DNA of 64,000 nucleotides from Paenibacillus sp. BSR1-1 (GCF_030403775.1 NZ_JAQMWQ010000025.1:1-64000); one strand, 5' to 3'. Shown: positions 45,753 through 54,927, counted from the first letter of the stretch. The notes: generated from the letters alone by a model not told the origin. Program-made: numbers and translations.

Positions 45753-47597
45753 ATGAAACCTATGCTGCCAAGTTTGACCTTTGAGCTCCCGAATCAATCA
45801 GATTGGCTTTATGAGGTTAAATATGATGGGTTCCGTGCTATTTTGGATTGGACCTCAAGCGGGATTCAATTAACAAGCCGAAACGGAAAATCTTTATTGC
45901 CCCAATTCCCAGAAATCCAGGATTTTTTACTTCAGTATGAAAAACAATTTCAGCCCTTTTTACCGCTTCAGCTTGACGGTGAGCTGGTTTGGCTTGAAAA
46001 TCCCTACAAAGCAAATTTTGCCGCAATTCAAGTTCGCGGCCGTTTAAAATCATCCAAAAAAATTACGGAACAGGCTGAATCCTCTCCTTGCCGCCTTATG
46101 GTTTTTGATTTGCTTTCCTTAAAAGGCAAATCGCTTTATACAACTGCGTTTCATAAACGAAAAGAGGAGCTTATAAAATTATTTCAAACAACGGGTCTTG
46201 CCCGTGAACCTGGCTTGCGAAATAACTCGCTTCTTCAGCCTGTAATTGCCCATCAGAATTTTGATGAATTATGGGAAAAAGTTATTTTATATGATGGGGA
46301 AGGTATTGTCGCCAAACAAAAAAATAGTCTTTGGGAGGAAGGAAAACGTTCCTTACAATGGTTAAAATTTAAGAATTGGAAATATGTTACCTGTTTTGTC
46401 ACCTCTTATGAGAAAACAAATGGGTACTTTTATGTTGGTGTTTATAAGGATAAAAAAATTGTAGGAATCGGCCAGGTACTGTTTGGGTTTAAACCGGAAG
46501 AGAAGCAGGCACTTCAGCAGACAATGAAACAAAATATGATTCGTGAGGATGAGCAATTTATCTATGTAGAACCTGCCATTTGTCTCGAGGTGAAATACTT
46601 AGAGCTATACGAAAACCAATTGCGTGAGCCTCACTTTGACCGTTTTCGCTTTGATGTGGAACCAGAGCAGTGTTCCTACGAAAAGTTCATGTTTGGCCAA
46701 AAAAATCTGCCAAATAACCTGGAAATAACACATCCTGATAAGCCCTTATGGGATAAACTCGAAATTCGAAAAGCAGATTATATTCTTTATTTACGTGAGG
46801 TTTCACCTTATATGCTCCCATTTTTACATAACCGTTTGTTAACGGTAATCCGATATCCACATGGCATGTTTGGTGAAGCCTTTTATCAAAAAAACTGTCC
46901 CGAGTATGCTCCTGAGTTTGTTCAAACCTATTTAATAGATGGAATCGAATATATACTTTGCAATAATCTTAAAACCTTGATATGGCTTGGAAATCAAATA
47001 GCGATTGAATTTCATGTTCCCTTTCAAACGATAAACAGCAAGGGCCCCAGTGAAATTGTTTTCGATTTGGATCCTCCTTCTCAAGATAAATTTCATTTGG
47101 CAATTAGAGCTGCTTTATTTATCAAAGAAGTACTTGATCAGTTAAATTTGATTGGTTTTATCAAAACGTCTGGCAACAAAGGGCTGCAAATTTACTTGCC
47201 ATTGCCTGATGGCGAATTTACTTACGAGGATACAAGAATGTTTACCAGCTTTATTGCTGAATATTTAATCTCAAAAGATCCTGATTCGTTTACGATCGAA
47301 AGAATGAAAAAAAATCGAGGAAACCGGTTATATGTGGATTATGTTCAGCATGGGGAAGGCAAAACCATTGTCGCCCCTTATTCAATGCGGGGAAATCAAC
47401 ACGCTGGGGTCGCAACACCGCTCTATTGGGAAGAGGTAGATGAAAAGCTCAATCCAAAAAGCTTTACAATGCAAAATGCCCTTGCTCGAATTCGCAAACA
47501 AATCGACCCCTTCAAGAATTATCAGCAAACGAAGGCCATTCAGCCCTTTACGCCAGTGCTGGAAGTTTTAAAAAAAGGTACAGCAAAAAAAGGATAA
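45753..47597 (+). CDS. ligD: ATP-dependent DNA ligase LigD (ligase-polymerase)
   Basis: 614 aa. Ligase domain first (adenylated Lys23 in VKYDGFRAIL, then VAKQKNSLWEEG) and a primase-polymerase domain second (from about residue 320; catalytic Asp438/Asp440 in FDLDPPS; FTIERMKKNRGNRLYVDYVQ). No phosphoesterase domain, as in B. subtilis YkoU (611 aa) and unlike Pseudomonas or Mycobacterium LigD. Works with Ku to fill and seal double-strand breaks. Confidence 0.96.
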   Translation: MKPMLPSLTFELPNQSDWLYEVKYDGFRAILDWTSSGIQLTSRNGKSLLPQFPEIQDFLLQYEKQFQPFLPLQLDGELVWLENPYKANFAAIQVRGRLKSSKKITEQAESSPCRLMVFDLLSLKGKSLYTTAFHKRKEELIKLFQTTGLAREPGLRNNSLLQPVIAHQNFDELWEKVILYDGEGIVAKQKNSLWEEGKRSLQWLKFKNWKYVTCFVTSYEKTNGYFYVGVYKDKKIVGIGQVLFGFKPEEKQALQQTMKQNMIREDEQFIYVEPAICLEVKYLELYENQLREPHFDRFRFDVEPEQCSYEKFMFGQKNLPNNLEITHPDKPLWDKLEIRKADYILYLREVSPYMLPFLHNRLLTVIRYPHGMFGEAFYQKNCPEYAPEFVQTYLIDGIEYILCNNLKTLIWLGNQIAIEFHVPFQTINSKGPSEIVFDLDPPSQDKFHLAIRAALFIKEVLDQLNLIGFIKTSGNKGLQIYLPLPDGEFTYEDTRMFTSFIAEYLISKDPDSFTIERMKKNRGNRLYVDYVQHGEGKTIVAPYSMRGNQHAGVATPLYWEEVDEKLNPKSFTMQNALARIRKQIDPFKNYQQTKAIQPFTPVLEVLKKGTAKKG

Positions 47598-47616
47598 GGT
47601 GTTTCCTTATCCTTTC
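47587..47616. terminator. Bidirectional terminator between ligD and dapF
   Basis: AAAGGATAAGG / CCTTATCCTTT stem, 5-nt loop; it contains both stop codons. Confidence 0.65.
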
Positions 47617-48590
47617 AATGTTTCATGTATAAATCGCTGGGCATCAGCTTGCAGTAACTCGTAAGCATTTTGTTCCGTTAAGTCGTTTCTTTCGGTTATT
47701 GAAAATAACTCTTTATCCAGATCAATCTTGACTGTACCTGTAAAAAGGTATGTAGCATTTCCAATCAATTCAATGTAATAGGTTTCGTTGTCATGATGGA
47801 CAATACATTGAACCCGTCCGCCATTATTATAGACCTTTATCGTTTGCTCGAATTCATTTATCCCTTGTAAGCAAGTGACTAAAGTGGAAGCAGACATCGC
47901 GGTACCGCAGGCATTTGTAAAACCAACCCCCCGTTCAAAGGTTCTGACATAAATGGAACCTGTCTCGAGTGGTTTAACAAAACTAACATTGACTCCGTCA
48001 GGAAACAATTCATTCGGAGCATTCACTTTTTCACTTAACTCTTTTTGAATATCAAGCTGCAGCTGGTCTTTATCAACGATCGTAATTAAATGTGGATTGG
48101 GTACTGCAAGTGCTGTAAACTTTAATTCATTTGAAAGTTCCTCAATTTTTTCGTTCCGTAATGTATCTTGATTTAAATTCAAAGGCAGTGCCGACAATTC
48201 GAACAGGACTGGGGAAATTTCAACTTGATAGGTATGAACCTCCGGAACCAGCTCCTTTTGTTTACTTACCTTCAAATCTGCTTTCATTGTTTCAACGACT
48301 GCTTCATTTATCCCCTTAAGTTCACAAATATATCGGGCAACAAGACGAAGACCATTTCCACACATGGAGGCTTCAGATCCATCCGCGTTGAAGACCCTCA
48401 TTCTCCCATCAGCATGGTCACTTTTCATCACAAAAAGGATTCCATCCGCCCCTAATTCTGATTCCCGATTACATAATAAACGAGCAAGATTCGCTCTCTC
48501 ATCTTCCGAAAACCTATAATTATTGGTTATTTCATCGATAATGAGAAAATCATTCCCAGAACCATGACCTTTGATAAAATTAATGTCCAA
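47607..48590 (-). CDS. dapF: Diaminopimelate epimerase-like protein
   Basis: About 327 aa. FIKGHGSGNDFLIID at the N-terminus and both catalytic cysteines, Cys77 (MCGNGLR) and Cys228 (NACGTAMSAS), are in place. DapF makes meso-diaminopimelate for lysine and peptidoglycan. It is about 40 residues longer than usual DapF, with an extra C-terminal tail (ITERNDLTEQNAYELLQADA). Start TTG 48590 has TGGGGG 8 nt upstream; ATG 48596 is too close to it. It could be a second epimerase paralogue. Confidence 0.8.
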   Translation of the reverse strand: MDINFIKGHGSGNDFLIIDEITNNYRFSEDERANLARLLCNRESELGADGILFVMKSDHADGRMRVFNADGSEASMCGNGLRLVARYICELKGINEAVVETMKADLKVSKQKELVPEVHTYQVEISPVLFELSALPLNLNQDTLRNEKIEELSNELKFTALAVPNPHLITIVDKDQLQLDIQKELSEKVNAPNELFPDGVNVSFVKPLETGSIYVRTFERGVGFTNACGTAMSASTLVTCLQGINEFEQTIKVYNNGGRVQCIVHHDNETYYIELIGNATYLFTGTVKIDLDKELFSITERNDLTEQNAYELLQADAQRFIHETLKG

Positions 48591-48627
48591 ATTCATTACC
48601 CCCACAATAGCATTATATTTTATCATA

Positions 48628-49386
48628 TCATCTTTCGACAAAGAATTCATGAATTAAAAATGCCATCCCCAGAAGCTTGTCCCTTTCGGATTTAAGCTCT
48701 CTTAAGGTAAGCACAGGGGTATTTGGGTTTGGAAACAATGGACTCCATTCAAACGGCATCCAGCCTCTCCTAAGGCGCCCTAATTGTTTATTATTTTTAT
48801 TAATAACTTCCTCATCCATAAAAACAGAAGAGCCTTTCACAGCGCCAATTATTCTGCCCGATTTGTCGAGCAATACTTTCTTTACTTTCTTCCACGGATG
48901 TTTCTTAATTTCGAGACAGCCTAGGTGGTTTTGTGTTTGATCATATACATTGATCGTAATCAACATTCTTCTTTTAACCTGATAAAAACCAATTACTTCT
49001 TCCTTTGCATTATAGAGAGCATAAGTTTTCCGCTTGTACCTTTTAATACTGCCTGCTAAATGACCATTAGGAAAATAGAGCTGTAATGCTGGTGATTGCG
49101 TATTCATAAAAAGCACCAATAATTCACTCGCATCAAATAAAGAATAGGCAGTGCTTTTAGTGTGAGACATGTTTCGAGCAATAGCAATCGACTGATGAAT
49201 TTTATAAAGATAGAATTGAAAACTAAAAAAACTATAAATAATAAATGGAAGGGTTAATAGCATTATCTGCTGATTTTGAATAAAAGAAATATTTCCGAAA
49301 ACAATTAAGCAGGCGGGTAACAGAGCTGCAATACTACCATTTAAGTGGATTTTGGCGGCATCACGGTAATATTCGTATATTTTCAT
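48628..49386 (-). CDS. Hypothetical membrane protein, 252 aa
   Basis: Two hydrophobic segments near the N-terminus (about 18-35 and 40-60) and then a soluble beta-rich part with repeated short turns (LYFPNGHLAGSIKRYKRKTY, LLDKSGRIIGAVKGSSVFMD). The repeated xxGxxxGxIxR pattern recalls Tubby/LURP-like or scramblase-like folds, but this is only an impression. Basic overall. ATG at 49386, TTTTCAAAATG context without a strong SD. Upstream of dapF on the same strand, 37 nt gap. Confidence 0.6.
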   Translation of the reverse strand: MKIYEYYRDAAKIHLNGSIAALLPACLIVFGNISFIQNQQIMLLTLPFIIYSFFSFQFYLYKIHQSIAIARNMSHTKSTAYSLFDASELLVLFMNTQSPALQLYFPNGHLAGSIKRYKRKTYALYNAKEEVIGFYQVKRRMLITINVYDQTQNHLGCLEIKKHPWKKVKKVLLDKSGRIIGAVKGSSVFMDEEVINKNNKQLGRLRRGWMPFEWSPLFPNPNTPVLTLRELKSERDKLLGMAFLIHEFFVER

Positions 49387-49469
49387 TTTGAAAACCCCTT
49401 ATCGATTCCTAGTTCTAGTTTATTTATCAACTATTAAAAAAATGATAGGAGATTTCAATTTGATAGATA

Positions 49470-49506
49470 AAAAAGAAGAGTCATCATAATGACCCTTCTT
49501 TTTTAT
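49470..49506 (-). terminator. Intrinsic terminator of the patatin gene
   Basis: Minus-strand AGAAGGGTCAT / ATGACTCTTCT stem with six T; stop codon lies within. Confidence 0.8.
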
Positions 49507-50353
49507 GAATATATTCTAAAATGGCTTTCATGGATTTTCGGGCATCCTCGTACCCCTGATTATAAAGTTCTTCAAGTTTTCCTGGATTTCTTTCCATTCG
49601 GCCAACCTTAAGCGACTGGGTAGGACGGATAATCAGCACCCTGCCCTTTTTCTCTTCTTCCTCGAGATAGGCAACCGTTTCATTATAAACTAGATATCGT
49701 TCCCTAAGCGATTGTTGCAATCCTTTATACTCTGGATACTTCCGATCAACAATAAAGTGAAATTTCGAAGGCTTTTTCAAATAACCTGAATTTCTAGTTA
49801 ATACAACCACATTTTTCAAAAAACCATCCTGCTGGGCTTTTTTTATGGGAATGGGATCGGTAATCCCGCCATCCAACAGAATTTTATCCTTAAATTTCAC
49901 TTCTGGTGCAATAAACGGCAGAGAACTTGAGGCACGTAATACCTTTAAAAAGTCCTTCCCATACTCCTGTTTGTTAAAATAGACAGGCTGACCAGTCATA
50001 CAATCTGTTGTTCCGACGACAAATTCGCTTGAACAGTTATAGAAGGCTTCATAATCGTATGGGACATGCTGGTTTGGAATCTCATCAAAAATAAAATCCA
50101 TCCCAAAAAATTGACGATTCTTAAAATAATTTTTCCATGAAATATATCTGGGATCAGAAGCATATTCAATTGTTACAGTCTTATTTCTTCCTTTTTGCTT
50201 CGACAAATAGGAAGCAGCATTACATGCACCAGCAGAAACGCCGATGACATAAGGAAAAAACAGCTCCTGCTCTAAAAAGTATTCAAGGACTCCAGCAGTA
50301 TATACTCCACGCATCCCGCCGCCTTCTAATACCAAACCGACTTGATTTACCAC
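49484..50353 (-). CDS. Patatin-like phospholipase
   Basis: 289 aa. Oxyanion motif EGGGMRG at 10-16, nucleophile Ser40 in GVSAG, and the dyad Asp in LDGGITD. Lipid acyl hydrolase fold, cytosolic (no signal). GTG 50353 is selected because AAAGGAAG lies 7 nt before; the ATG 18 nt upstream has no ribosome site. Substrate unknown. Confidence 0.85.
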   Translation of the reverse strand: MVNQVGLVLEGGGMRGVYTAGVLEYFLEQELFFPYVIGVSAGACNAASYLSKQKGRNKTVTIEYASDPRYISWKNYFKNRQFFGMDFIFDEIPNQHVPYDYEAFYNCSSEFVVGTTDCMTGQPVYFNKQEYGKDFLKVLRASSSLPFIAPEVKFKDKILLDGGITDPIPIKKAQQDGFLKNVVVLTRNSGYLKKPSKFHFIVDRKYPEYKGLQQSLRERYLVYNETVAYLEEEEKKGRVLIIRPTQSLKVGRMERNPGKLEELYNQGYEDARKSMKAILEYIHKKEGSL

Positions 50354-50437
50354 ACTGCTTCTTCCTTTCATCCATAGCGGTTACAATAATAGACATTATA
50401 AAATATCTGCACCTATTCTCAAAGCGAAATGACTCTG

Positions 50438-51217
50438 CTATGCTGCAAGCTCTTTTTTTCGAAATATCATAACACTTAATGCCAACAAAATGATGATACA
50501 GACTCCGGCCAACAATCCTGCTGGTAAAAGATACTCTGAAACTCCTTTATCTAATAAAATTTCATTCGCATAAGACGTTAATTGAGCCGGGCTCCATTCA
50601 AGCCAGCGAGATAAAGTGCTTGACACTATACTCACAATAATAACTACAGCTAATGAGATAAAACCAGCCGTTCCCGACGTTCTAAGCATAGAACTAAAAA
50701 ATACAGATACAGTTAATATAAACGTAAACCACAAGGCATAAAAGAAATAGGCCTGCAAAAATTCACCAAATGGTACCCAATCAAATAATAAGCCTGTATA
50801 GTACCATGTTGTTAGACAACCGATAAAAAAAGATAGCCACATTAACAATACTCCCCCAGCCCATTTTGATGTGACAAAGGAAGTAAATGAAACCGGCTTT
50901 ACCAAAATCATCGCAGCAACACCGCTTTTTCTTTCAGCAGCTATAATGCCCATGGTTGAAAGAACAATTATTAAAGCACCGAGACTGGTGTATTCCCCCA
51001 ATCCTTGCATAATTACCTCACGGGCCGTCGGCGTTGGAATCTTTAACACAGCACCTTCAGGCAAGCCGCCAAGCGAATCAATGATTTGCGGCATGTAATA
51101 TGTGGTTATTGGCTTCTGAACACCAATTAAGATAAAAGATATCGGCATCCAAATCCATTTAAAGTTTCTCCACATTTCTAAGAGCTCTTTTTGTAATAAC
51201 GTCATCCACTGGATCAT
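50438..51217 (-). CDS. yxlG: ABC-2 type permease, YxlG-like
   Basis: 259 aa with about six membrane segments; ABC-2 permease signature region GIIAAERKSGVAAMILVKPV in the first cytosolic loop. Third gene of a unit with the ATPase and a PLDc_N protein, the same order as yxlE-yxlF-yxlG of the B. subtilis sigY operon. Overlaps the ATPase gene by 4 nt. Confidence 0.8.
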   Translation of the reverse strand: MIQWMTLLQKELLEMWRNFKWIWMPISFILIGVQKPITTYYMPQIIDSLGGLPEGAVLKIPTPTAREVIMQGLGEYTSLGALIIVLSTMGIIAAERKSGVAAMILVKPVSFTSFVTSKWAGGVLLMWLSFFIGCLTTWYYTGLLFDWVPFGEFLQAYFFYALWFTFILTVSVFFSSMLRTSGTAGFISLAVVIIVSIVSSTLSRWLEWSPAQLTSYANEILLDKGVSEYLLPAGLLAGVCIIILLALSVMIFRKKELAA

Positions 51218-52122
51218 TTTCTCACCACCTTCATAAAAACATCTTCTAGTGTCATGCTGCTAAGTTCAAATTTTTCAAGCGGCCAGTTTTTCTCTAAAAT
51301 TTCCTGTAAAAAGATTTGTCTAGCACGCTCAATATCCTTGACGAATACACTGTTCCGTTTGCCATCAATATTCACTGATTGAGTTAATTCATGATTGGTA
51401 AAATAAGTTTCAATTTCCTCCGATTTGGTTTTAAAGATAAAGTCAATTTTTGCTTGCTGGTGGCGGTCACGAAGTTCATTCATTGTCCCGGACTCCACGA
51501 TTTCTCCATTATGTAAGAACAATATCTCGTCACACACCTCTTCGGCATCATTTAAAATATGGGTCGAGAATAGAATGGTCGTCTCTTTCTTTAACCCTTC
51601 TAATAGATCCAATACTTCCCTTCTGCCTAATGGGTCGAGAGCAGATACAGGTTCATCAAGCATAATCAACTCTGGACTATGAATAAGTGCTTGGGCAATA
51701 CCTAATCGTTGTTTCATCCCCCCTGAGTATTTTCCAACTCTGCGATTTTTAGCATCCATAATTCCAACAAGCTGCAATAGTTCCATGGCTCGTTCTTTCG
51801 CCTGTTTATGCTTTAATCCTGCAAGCTTGCCAGAATAGATTAGGAATTCAAGCCCTGACATCCATTCATAAAAAACGGGAAATTGCGGGAGATAACCAAT
51901 GAAATGACGAATATCCTCTCCTTTTTTAGCATCTGTAAAAGTAATCGTGCCGGAAGTGGGTGCCATTAAGCCGGAAAGCATTCTAAGTGTTGTTGTTTTT
52001 CCTGCCCCATTCGGTCCCAAAAGAGCAATGCATTTTCCTTTTCCTAAGGAAAAATCAAGTCCCTTAATCACTTCCGTGCCTTGAAAACTCTTTTTTAATC
52101 CGGATATTTGAATAAGGGACAT
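51214..52122 (-). CDS. yxlF: ABC transporter ATPase, YxlF-like
   Basis: 302 aa: Walker A GPNGAGKTT, signature YSGGMKQRLG, Walker B LIMLDEPVSALD, H-loop STHIL, and a C-terminal ~75-residue extension. Partner of the downstream permease. Shares its first base with the stop of the preceding gene, so synthesis is coupled. Confidence 0.88.
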   Translation of the reverse strand: MSLIQISGLKKSFQGTEVIKGLDFSLGKGKCIALLGPNGAGKTTTLRMLSGLMAPTSGTITFTDAKKGEDIRHFIGYLPQFPVFYEWMSGLEFLIYSGKLAGLKHKQAKERAMELLQLVGIMDAKNRRVGKYSGGMKQRLGIAQALIHSPELIMLDEPVSALDPLGRREVLDLLEGLKKETTILFSTHILNDAEEVCDEILFLHNGEIVESGTMNELRDRHQQAKIDFIFKTKSEEIETYFTNHELTQSVNIDGKRNSVFVKDIERARQIFLQEILEKNWPLEKFELSSMTLEDVFMKVVRK

Positions 52123-52319
52123 TAGTTATTTCTCCTTCCAATCACAAAATAAAGGATTGGACCAATAATATTTACAAACAAAATAATGATGGCCCATAGC
52201 CATTTTGGACCATTGGTTTTTTCAATCCTTACTAAATCAATAATAGAAACAATTAATAAAATAAGCTGAATAATGACGATTGGCAATAAAATTGGTGCAT
52301 ATTGGGCTAAAGCATCCAT
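52122..52319 (-). CDS. yxlE: PLDc_N-domain membrane protein, YxlE-like
   Basis: 65 aa with two membrane helices: MDALAQYAPILLPIVIIQLI and then GPKWLWAIIILFVNIIGPIL ending in FVIGRRNN, the PLDc_N signature. B. subtilis YxlE negatively regulates SigY with YxlD. First gene of this operon; sigY, yxlC and yxlD are not present next to it. Confidence 0.82.
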   Translation of the reverse strand: MDALAQYAPILLPIVIIQLILLIVSIIDLVRIEKTNGPKWLWAIIILFVNIIGPILYFVIGRRNN

Positions 52320-52380
52320 GTTATTTCCCCCTTTATTTTCTATAAATACATTTATATGACGTTTGAACTATAAAAACGTT

Positions 52381-52411
52381 CAAAAAACCCGGCAAATTTT
52401 TTTGCCGGGTT
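52381..52411 (-). terminator. Terminator of the DUF4870 gene
   Basis: AACCCGGCAAA / TTTGCCGGGTT stem with T-run on the minus strand. Confidence 0.8.
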
Positions 52412-52421
52412 CACCATTTAT

Positions 52422-52745
52422 TTATTTAAGCACTCGGAAAATAAGCGGGAATTGATATTGATTACCCTCATAAGCTTTCACGGCTGCAATAATCGTGAAA
52501 ATAAAAGCCGCAATGCCCACTGCCCATAATAAGAAAACGCCAATTAAAACTAATACTAAAATTCCGGAAATGACAGAGTATACAAAATAAGAAATAGCAA
52601 AGTTAAAATATTCTTTTCCATGATAATCGATAAATGATGATTCATCTTTCTTAATTAACCAAATAATTAAGGGCCCTAATATCGGAAAAAATAAACTTAA
52701 CACATATATCCCTGCAGCCAATAACCTTTCTTCATTCTTTATCAT
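52422..52745 (-). CDS. DUF4870 membrane protein
   Basis: 107 aa with three hydrophobic segments and the family core SFIDYHGKEYFNFAISYFVY. DUF4870 proteins are small membrane proteins of unknown role. ATG 52745 is set by GGGGGA 7-8 nt upstream. Upstream of yxlEFG but separated by a terminator. Confidence 0.8.
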   Translation of the reverse strand: MIKNEERLLAAGIYVLSLFFPILGPLIIWLIKKDESSFIDYHGKEYFNFAISYFVYSVISGILVLVLIGVFLLWAVGIAAFIFTIIAAVKAYEGNQYQFPLIFRVLK

Positions 52746-52934
52746 TTTTATTTCCCCCATTGAAAAGTTTTTTCTCTCTACCTTACTATTTACGCAGTAC
52801 ACTTTTAAAGGTTTCATTATCACAACAAATTCCGCTCTTTTTTTGAAAAAGCCGAAAATTCCCTACTTTTCCTTAGGCACACTAGTTGGTAAAATAGATA
52901 AAATAATATCATCCAGTTACAGAAAGGTTAAATT

Positions 52935-54062
52935 ATGACGAACATACTTTTAAAAAATGCAACAATTTACCCGATAACATCTAAACCGATTAAATACGGC
53001 GATGTTCTCATAGAGGAAGGTAAAATTAAAAAGGTTGGCAAAAATATCGTTACCAATTCAAACGTTAAAATCATGGATTGTAGTGAATTCTTCCTATTTC
53101 CAGGCTTTATAGATGTTCATACACATCTAGGACTATACGATGAAGGTACAGGTTGGGCAGGTAATGATGCCAACGAAACGGCTGAAGCACTAACACCTCA
53201 TATCCGCGCAATGGACGGCGTTTATCCATTAGATCCCGCTTTTTCAGATGCGATTAAAAACGGCATCACCACGGTCCACATTATGCCGGGCAGTGCGAAT
53301 GTAATCGGAGGAACTACTTCCGTCATAAAAACATCAGGGAAAAATATCAAAAAAATGATTGTCCAAGATATAGCTGGATTAAAAATTGCTTTAGGAGAAA
53401 ATCCGAAAAGAATACACAGCCACGGCAATAGTGACTCCATTACTCGAATGGGGATCATGGGGATGCTTAGAGAAGCCTTTTACCAAGCGATTCATGCAGA
53501 CAACCCTGATGACTTAAGAATCAGTCCATTAGTGATGGCATTAAAAAGAGAGATTCCTGTTCGAATACATGCTCACCGTGCTGATGATATCATCACTGCT
53601 TTACGATTTGCAGAGGAATTTAATCTGGACTTAAGAATTGAGCATTGTACCGAAGGACATTTAATAGCGGAAGAACTTGCTGGAATTGGTTTAAAAGTGT
53701 CAGTCGGTCCAACCCTGACTAGAAGGTCAAAGGTTGAATTAAAGAACAAAACCTGGAAAACCTATCAAGAATTGACTAATCATGGTGTGGAAGTATCGAT
53801 AACGACCGACCATCCTTATACCCCAATTCAATACTTAAATATTTGTGCAGGTATTGCCAATCGCGAAGGGTTACCTGAGCAAAAGGCACTTGAGGGTATT
53901 ACAATTAATCCGGCAAGAAATTTAAAAATAGATCAGCATGTTGGCAGTATTGAAGAGGGGAAAGATGCTGATTTGGTGTTATGGAGCCATCATCCTTTCC
54001 ATTACTTAGCAAAGCCAAAATGGACGATGATTGCTGGTGAAATGATTTATTCAGACCTGTAG
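52935..54062 (+). CDS. Metal-dependent amidohydrolase
   Basis: 375 aa. The beta-barrel metal site is visible: HTH in DVHTHLGLYDEG, His in RIHAHRADDI and RIEHCTEGH, and Asp in ITTDHP. C-terminal NPARNLKIDQHVGSIEEGKDADLVLW closes the family pattern. Imidazolonepropionase-like subgroup; substrate unknown. ATG 52935 with GAAAGG upstream. Single gene. Confidence 0.85.
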   Translation: MTNILLKNATIYPITSKPIKYGDVLIEEGKIKKVGKNIVTNSNVKIMDCSEFFLFPGFIDVHTHLGLYDEGTGWAGNDANETAEALTPHIRAMDGVYPLDPAFSDAIKNGITTVHIMPGSANVIGGTTSVIKTSGKNIKKMIVQDIAGLKIALGENPKRIHSHGNSDSITRMGIMGMLREAFYQAIHADNPDDLRISPLVMALKREIPVRIHAHRADDIITALRFAEEFNLDLRIEHCTEGHLIAEELAGIGLKVSVGPTLTRRSKVELKNKTWKTYQELTNHGVEVSITTDHPYTPIQYLNICAGIANREGLPEQKALEGITINPARNLKIDQHVGSIEEGKDADLVLWSHHPFHYLAKPKWTMIAGEMIYSDL

Positions 54063-54195
54063 AAGATTGTTGAAAATTGGAATAAATTCTTGTTGAAAAT
54101 GTGCTGAAAACCTATTTCTTTTTTTGATTATTTTTAGTATCATACATTAAGTAAGTCTGTTTAAGACCTGAAAAATTTGGGGGTTTTTTGGACAT

Positions 54196-54283
54196 TTCGG
54201 TTTAACAAAAAATGATATAGGGAAGGCAAATGGTGCGCCACCAGTTTTTCTGGTTCTAGTGGGTTCGATTCCCACCCCGAAAT
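54196..54283 (+). ncRNA. tRNA-like RNA, possibly Y RNA-like (YrlA)
   Basis: ATTTCGG (54196-54202) pairs with CCGAAAT (54277-54283) as a 7-bp acceptor-like stem. A perfect T-arm GTGGG-TTCGATT-CCCAC sits at 54259-54275, one base before it. Between are GGTG/CACC and ACCAG/CTGGT hairpins, but no D-arm consensus and no 7-nt anticodon loop. So it is not a functional tRNA. Such tRNA mimics are known from Y RNA-like RNAs that bind Ro60/Rsr; no Rsr gene is in the window, so that identity is a guess. Confidence 0.5.
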
Positions 54284-54319
54284 TTTTTACGCAACTTTAT
54301 AAAAAATTTCGAGGGTGGG
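54271..54319 (+). repeat. Long inverted repeat overlapping the tRNA-like 3' half
   Basis: CCCACCCCGAAATTTTTT (54271-54288) is the reverse complement of AAAAAATTTCGAGGGTGGG (54301-54319) except for one extra base. The left arm includes the 3' strand of the T-arm and of the acceptor stem, so the two folds exclude one another. It ends about 40 nt before the acetyltransferase ribosome site and has no T-run after it. Confidence 0.7.
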
Positions 54320-54366
54320 CCGCTTCTTTTGACATGGGATCGGTATGCCCTAATGGAGGGATAATC

Positions 54367-54927
54367 ATGCTAAAGAAACGTGATCTACATGACAGCCATA
54401 CACTATATGAACTAATGACGCATCCAGATGTCTTCCCTTTCGTTCGCCAAAAAGCGGCTTCCTATGATGAATTTTTATTTATCACGAAACAAACGATTGA
54501 AGCAGAAGAGCGCGGGGAATTAATTTCCCGAACTATTCTTGATGAGTGGGGCACTCCAATCGGAACCATCAATTTGTTCGACATTGAAGAGAATGCCGGT
54601 TTTTTAGGTACATGGCTTGGGAAGCCTTATCATGGGCAAGGTTATAATAGCCCAGCAAAAGAGGCCTTTTTTCAAGAACTCTTTTATGAGTTAGGGATTG
54701 AAACTGTTTTTATGAGGATTCGAAAAGTTAATATTAGGTCTATTAAGGCTGCAGAAAAACTTCCTTATGTTATAAAAGCGAATGAATCAAGAAAATCACT
54801 ATATGATCAATTGAATGCTCATGAGGAAGTATATGATATATATGAGATTCCAAAAGACATGTATACGCTGCATTTTCTCAGAAATGGATCTTCTCAAGAC
54901 GATTCTTCACATTTATTGGAAGCTTAA
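54367..54927 (+). CDS. GNAT-family acetyltransferase, RimJ/RimL type
   Basis: 186 aa. The fold elements LISRTILDEWGTPIGTINLF, the acetyl-CoA loop LGKPYHGQGYNSPAKEAFFQ and VNIRSIKAAEKLPY match RimJ/RimL-like N-acetyltransferases. ATG 54367 is chosen because TGGAGGG is 6 nt upstream; the frame stays open to 54259 but that part is the tRNA-like RNA. The C-terminal ~35 residues are Ser/Asp rich. Target unknown. Confidence 0.75.
   Translation: MLKKRDLHDSHTLYELMTHPDVFPFVRQKAASYDEFLFITKQTIEAEERGELISRTILDEWGTPIGTINLFDIEENAGFLGTWLGKPYHGQGYNSPAKEAFFQELFYELGIETVFMRIRKVNIRSIKAAEKLPYVIKANESRKSLYDQLNAHEEVYDIYEIPKDMYTLHFLRNGSSQDDSSHLLEA

Noticed and set aside
54193-54290. A functional tRNA, including tRNA-Sec (suggested by the ~90-nt length and MnmH in the window)
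   Set aside because: No TCA anticodon loop, no D-arm, and an unpaired base between T-stem and acceptor.
54259-54366. N-terminal extension of the acetyltransferase (36 more residues)
   Set aside because: It would translate the tRNA-like T-arm and the inverted repeat; a good SD precedes the ATG at 54367.
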